6,858 bases of DNA. It comes from Candidatus Nealsoniibacteriota bacterium. GTDB taxonomy: Bacteria > Patescibacteriota > Minisyncoccia > Minisyncoccales > PWPS01. Below, in pieces: positions 5,162 to 6,858 of the stretch. A model generated the notes under the pieces. That model was not told the origin of the DNA. It worked only from the letters and a program-made list of their open reading frames with translations, and ran no database searches. The DNA lies in assembly GCA_003554915.1 (NCBI GenBank), contig PWHM01000006.1, forward strand, positions 1 to 6,858, in the 5' to 3' direction. The translations under genes were made by a program, and so were the position numbers. Each line of letters starts with the position of its first letter. Position 1 is the first letter of the stretch.

Positions 5162-5190
5162 TTGATAATTTTACCTTTTTCTGGTAAAGT
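5162..5190 (+). promoter_or_regulatory. Promoter of the L31 gene
   Basis: TTGATA (5162-5167), 17 nt and TAAAGT (5185-5190) fit a sigma70-type promoter. It lies right after the lipoprotein 2 terminator. Transcription would begin near 5197, about 17 nt before the ATG. Confidence 0.6.
5170..5188. promoter_or_regulatory. Inverted repeat inside the L31 promoter, possible operator
   Basis: TTTACC (5170-5175) and GGTAAA (5183-5188) form a 6-bp inverted repeat with a 7-nt gap. It sits between the -35 and -10 elements and overlaps the latter. A dimeric repressor could bind here. A short AT-rich repeat may also arise by chance. Confidence 0.3.
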
Positions 5191-5213
5191 GGGATTAGTT
5201 TAAGAGAAAAATT

Positions 5214-5549
5214 ATGAAAAAAGAGATACATCCGGAATTAAAAGAGACTAAAATAGAATGCGCTTGCGGAAAAACCTTTGAGGTGAAATCAACAAAGGAA
5301 GACTTGGAAGTGGAAATCTGCTCCAACTGCCATCCTTTCTATACGGGCAAGGAAAAAATTGTAGATAAGATGGGAAGAGTTGAAAAATTCAAAAAGAAAA
5401 TGGAAAGAGCAGAAAAAGAGAAGAAGAAGGAAGAAAAAAAGAGGAAGAAGAAGGCAAAAAAAGAAAAGGAAGAAAAAAAAGAGGAAGAAAAAGAGGAAGA
5501 TTCTTCCGAAAAAAAGAAGTCAAAGAAAGACACGAAAGAAGAAAATTAG
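5214..5549 (+). CDS. rpmE: Ribosomal protein L31 (bL31), zinc-binding type, with a long Lys/Glu-rich tail
   Basis: Protein L31 of the large ribosomal subunit, 111 aa; usual bacterial L31 is about 66-90 aa. The core has the family signature: MKKEIHPEL at the start, a CACGKTFEVKST segment, and ICSNCHPFYTGK, then GRVEKF. Four cysteines (C16, C18, C36, C39) are in place to bind zinc, so this is the C+ form. Residues from about 60 to the end are almost entirely Lys and Glu, a charged tail that would probably be helical or disordered and is not part of the standard fold. The gene has its own promoter and terminator. It lies upstream of prfA, a gene order seen in several bacterial groups. No clear Shine-Dalgarno sequence precedes the ATG. 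The assignment of the core is firm; the role of the tail is unknown. Confidence 0.95.
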   Translation: MKKEIHPELKETKIECACGKTFEVKSTKEDLEVEICSNCHPFYTGKEKIVDKMGRVEKFKKKMERAEKEKKKEEKKRKKKAKKEKEEKKEEEKEEDSSEKKKSKKDTKEEN

Positions 5550-5561
5550 CGTTTTAAAATC

Positions 5562-5597
5562 AAAGCCCTCTTTCAGATGGGCTTTTTGTTTTGTTTT
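5562..5597 (+). terminator. Rho-independent terminator after the L31 gene
   Basis: AAAGCCC (5562-5568) pairs with GGGCTTT (5579-5585). An inner TCT/AGA helix extends the stem with one bulged base. A T-rich tract with two G interruptions follows to 5597. It begins 12 nt after the stop and separates the rpmE transcript from prfA. Confidence 0.8.
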
Positions 5598-5630
5598 AAT
5601 TTATAGATTAGCTTTTTATATATAAACCTC

Positions 5631-5665
5631 CCCTATTTCTACGCCCCTGGGGCGTAGAAATAGGG
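5631..5665. repeat. Perfect 35-bp palindrome immediately upstream of prfA
   Basis: CCCTATTTCTACGCCCC (5631-5647) and GGGGCGTAGAAATAGGG (5649-5665) are exact inverse complements around one T. No T-run follows on either strand, so it is not an ordinary terminator. It ends 16 nt before the prfA ATG. A TATAAA at 5621-5626 could place the transcript start at the base of this hairpin, although no good -35 is visible. It may be a translation-control hairpin, a protein-binding site or a dispersed palindromic repeat. Confidence 0.8.
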
Positions 5666-5681
5666 TCAATGAATGTGATTT

Positions 5682-6773
5682 ATGTCAAAAATAGAAGAAA
5701 TAAAAAAAGAGTTTGAAGAGGTTACCGAAAGATTAAAAAATCCGGATCAGATTTCGGATTCTCAAAGATTCGGAGAGCTTTCCAAGAAAAGAAGCGAACT
5801 GGAAGACGTCGTTAAAAAGATTGATCAGTATGAAAAAATAAAAAAGGAGCTGAAAGAAAATAAAGAGCTCGCCGAGGGTGACGGGGAGCTTGCCGAATTA
5901 GCCAAGGAAGAATTAAAATCCTTAAAAGATAAAAAAGAGGAGCTGAAAAAACAGCTCAAAAGACTAATCATTCAAAGGGAAGAAAAGAAAAGCCAAAAGC
6001 AGGAAGGAGTTTCCGCTGATTCGGTGATTATGGAAATACGAGCGGGGGCCGGAGGTGACGAGGCCAGTCTTTTTTCCGGAGATCTTTTCAATATGTATTC
6101 CCGTTTTATAGATGATAAAGGGTGGAAATCAAGAATTTTAAATAAAAACAAGGCCGATATAGGCGGTTTCAAATCAATTACATTCAAGCTAAAAGGTAAA
6201 GGAATTTTTAACGACTTGAAATATGAAGGTGGAGTCCACAGAGTCCAAAGAGTTCCGGAAACGGAAAAATCGGGAAGGATTCATACTTCCACCGTTTCGG
6301 TAGCCGTTCTGCCGGAGCCGGATAAGAAAACGAAAATTGAGATAGATCCTCAAGACCTAAGAATAGATACCTACAGAGCCAGCGGGCCCGGTGGCCAATA
6401 TGTAAACACCAGGGATTCGGCGGTGAGAATAACCCACAAACCAACGGGAGTCGTAGTTTCTTCACAGAACGAGAGAAGTCAAAACCAAAATAAAGAAAAC
6501 GCGATGAGCATTTTAAAAGCGAAAATCCTGGAACACAGACAGAAAAAAATAAGAGAGAAGCAAGAAAAAAAGAGAAGGTCGCAAATCGGTGAGGCGAAAA
6601 GGTCTCAAAAGATTAGAACTTACAACTACCTGCAAGACAGGGTCACTGATCACCGCATTGAAAAAAGTTGGCATAACTTGGAAGAAGTGCTAAACGGAAA
6701 TCTGTCCAAAATAATAACGGCCCTTAAAAGAGCCGAGGAAAAAGAAAAATACGGTAGTATTGAAATTGATTAA
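5682..6773 (+). CDS. prfA: Peptide chain release factor 1
   Basis: RF1 recognises UAA and UAG stop codons in the ribosomal A site and triggers hydrolysis of peptidyl-tRNA. The 363-aa length is close to that of E. coli RF1 (360). The N-terminal ~110 residues are charged and helical (coiled-coil domain 1). The family motif RAGAGGDEA is at 120-128. The codon-reading tripeptide is P192-E193-T194, of the RF1 PxT type (PAT in E. coli), not the SPF of RF2. The catalytic GGQ is at 237-239, where Gln is the usual target of PrmC methylation. It is followed by the conserved ITHKPTGVVV, NERSQNQNK and TYNYLQDRVTDHRI. The loop reads SGPGGQYVN where E. coli has SGAGGQHVN. The start is set by ATG at 5682; an in-frame ATG at 5673 is followed at once by TGA. 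There is no Shine-Dalgarno, and a strong palindrome lies just upstream. Transcription probably starts after the L31 terminator. Confidence 0.97.
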   Translation: MSKIEEIKKEFEEVTERLKNPDQISDSQRFGELSKKRSELEDVVKKIDQYEKIKKELKENKELAEGDGELAELAKEELKSLKDKKEELKKQLKRLIIQREEKKSQKQEGVSADSVIMEIRAGAGGDEASLFSGDLFNMYSRFIDDKGWKSRILNKNKADIGGFKSITFKLKGKGIFNDLKYEGGVHRVQRVPETEKSGRIHTSTVSVAVLPEPDKKTKIEIDPQDLRIDTYRASGPGGQYVNTRDSAVRITHKPTGVVVSSQNERSQNQNKENAMSILKAKILEHRQKKIREKQEKKRRSQIGEAKRSQKIRTYNYLQDRVTDHRIEKSWHNLEEVLNGNLSKIITALKRAEEKEKYGSIEID

Positions 6774-6788
6774 TCTCTCATTTTTAAA

Positions 6789-6857
6789 CTATTCCGGAAT
6801 AAATACCAAACTGCTGCATTCCGGAGTCATCGTTTCGTGATCTATAAAGGTCTGTAA
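6789..6857 (-). CDS. Possible 3' end of a convergent gene (partial)
   Basis: On the minus strand a frame is open from the right edge to TAG at 6791-6789. It encodes 22 residues beginning LQTFIDHETMTPE and ending VFIPE. It would converge on prfA with a 15-nt gap. A second minus frame is also open here (to TAA at 6786-6784), so neither can be chosen firmly. At this length an open frame may be chance. No family can be recognised. Confidence 0.3.
   Translation of the reverse strand, partial: LQTFIDHETMTPECSSLVFIPE
6793..6825. repeat. Inverted repeat downstream of prfA
   Basis: TCCGGAAT (6793-6800) and ATTCCGGA (6818-6825) pair around a 17-nt loop. No T-run follows, so it is a weak terminator at best; it could still stabilise the prfA mRNA end. 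It may simply lie within the coding end of a convergent gene. Confidence 0.4.
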
Positions 6858-6858
6858 A

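Noticed and set aside
5380..5625. Overlapping Lys/Arg-rich frame across the L31 tail
   Set aside because: It is a frame shadow of the purine-rich L31 tail; the L31 frame has the zinc-binding core and continues without interruption.
5631..5665. CRISPR repeat or Cas12a-like direct repeat (TTTCTAC core)
   Set aside because: Only one copy is present, it is a full palindrome, and there are no spacers or cas genes.
1..6858. Alternative genetic code with UGA reassigned, as in some candidate phyla
   Set aside because: All genes read through fully without in-frame TGA, and Gly and Trp use their normal codons. The lack of TGA stops among about seven genes is too small a sample to matter.

Overview
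The window is bacterial DNA, mostly AT-rich. It carries two recognisable housekeeping genes at the right, rpmE (ribosomal protein L31) and prfA (peptide chain release factor 1). The left and centre hold a block of five exported or membrane-anchored proteins. The mix of Lys/Glu-rich tails, small uncharacterised surface proteins with PKD/FN3-like, InlB-type and cysteine-rich repeats, and several starts without a clear Shine-Dalgarno sequence suggests a Candidate Phyla Radiation (Patescibacteria, for example Parcubacteria-like) genome. That assignment is inference; no marker here proves it. The standard code fits: all genes read through with TAA or TAG stops.

Layout. 1-42: the first 14 codons of a leftward gene starting with a Lys/Glu tract, with a plausible promoter at 90-117. 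128-249: two strong hairpins, with no gene between 43 and 264. 265-1671 (-): a 468-aa secreted protein with three four-cysteine repeats, an FN3-like and a PKD-like domain. 1672-1908: a divergent promoter region. 1909-2544 (+): a 211-aa lipoprotein with one InlB-type repeat, then a terminator. 2619-3209 (-) and 3223-4245 (-): a probable operon, promoter-proximal gene at 4245, encoding a 340-aa secreted protein (three InlB-type repeats plus a ten-cysteine tail) followed by a 196-aa single-membrane-anchor protein. 4246-4475: a second divergent promoter region, nearly identical to the first around its promoters. 4476-5096 (+): a 206-aa lipoprotein paralogous to the first, then a matching terminator. 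5214-5549 (+): rpmE with a long charged tail and its own terminator. 5631-5665: a perfect 17-bp-arm palindrome. 5682-6773 (+): prfA. 6774-6858: possibly the end of a convergent gene.

The most interesting point is that the centre is two tandem copies of one module: a divergent promoter with a small lipoprotein on the plus arm and a large cysteine-rich exported protein on the minus arm. The plus arms are paralogues. The minus arms share only the promoter and the first six codons (MKNNKK), after which they encode unrelated proteins. This looks like a duplicated expression cassette in which the exported cargo was exchanged. Since the same InlB-type repeat occurs in both lipoproteins and in one minus-arm protein, co-expressed and possibly interacting surface components are a reasonable but untested hypothesis.
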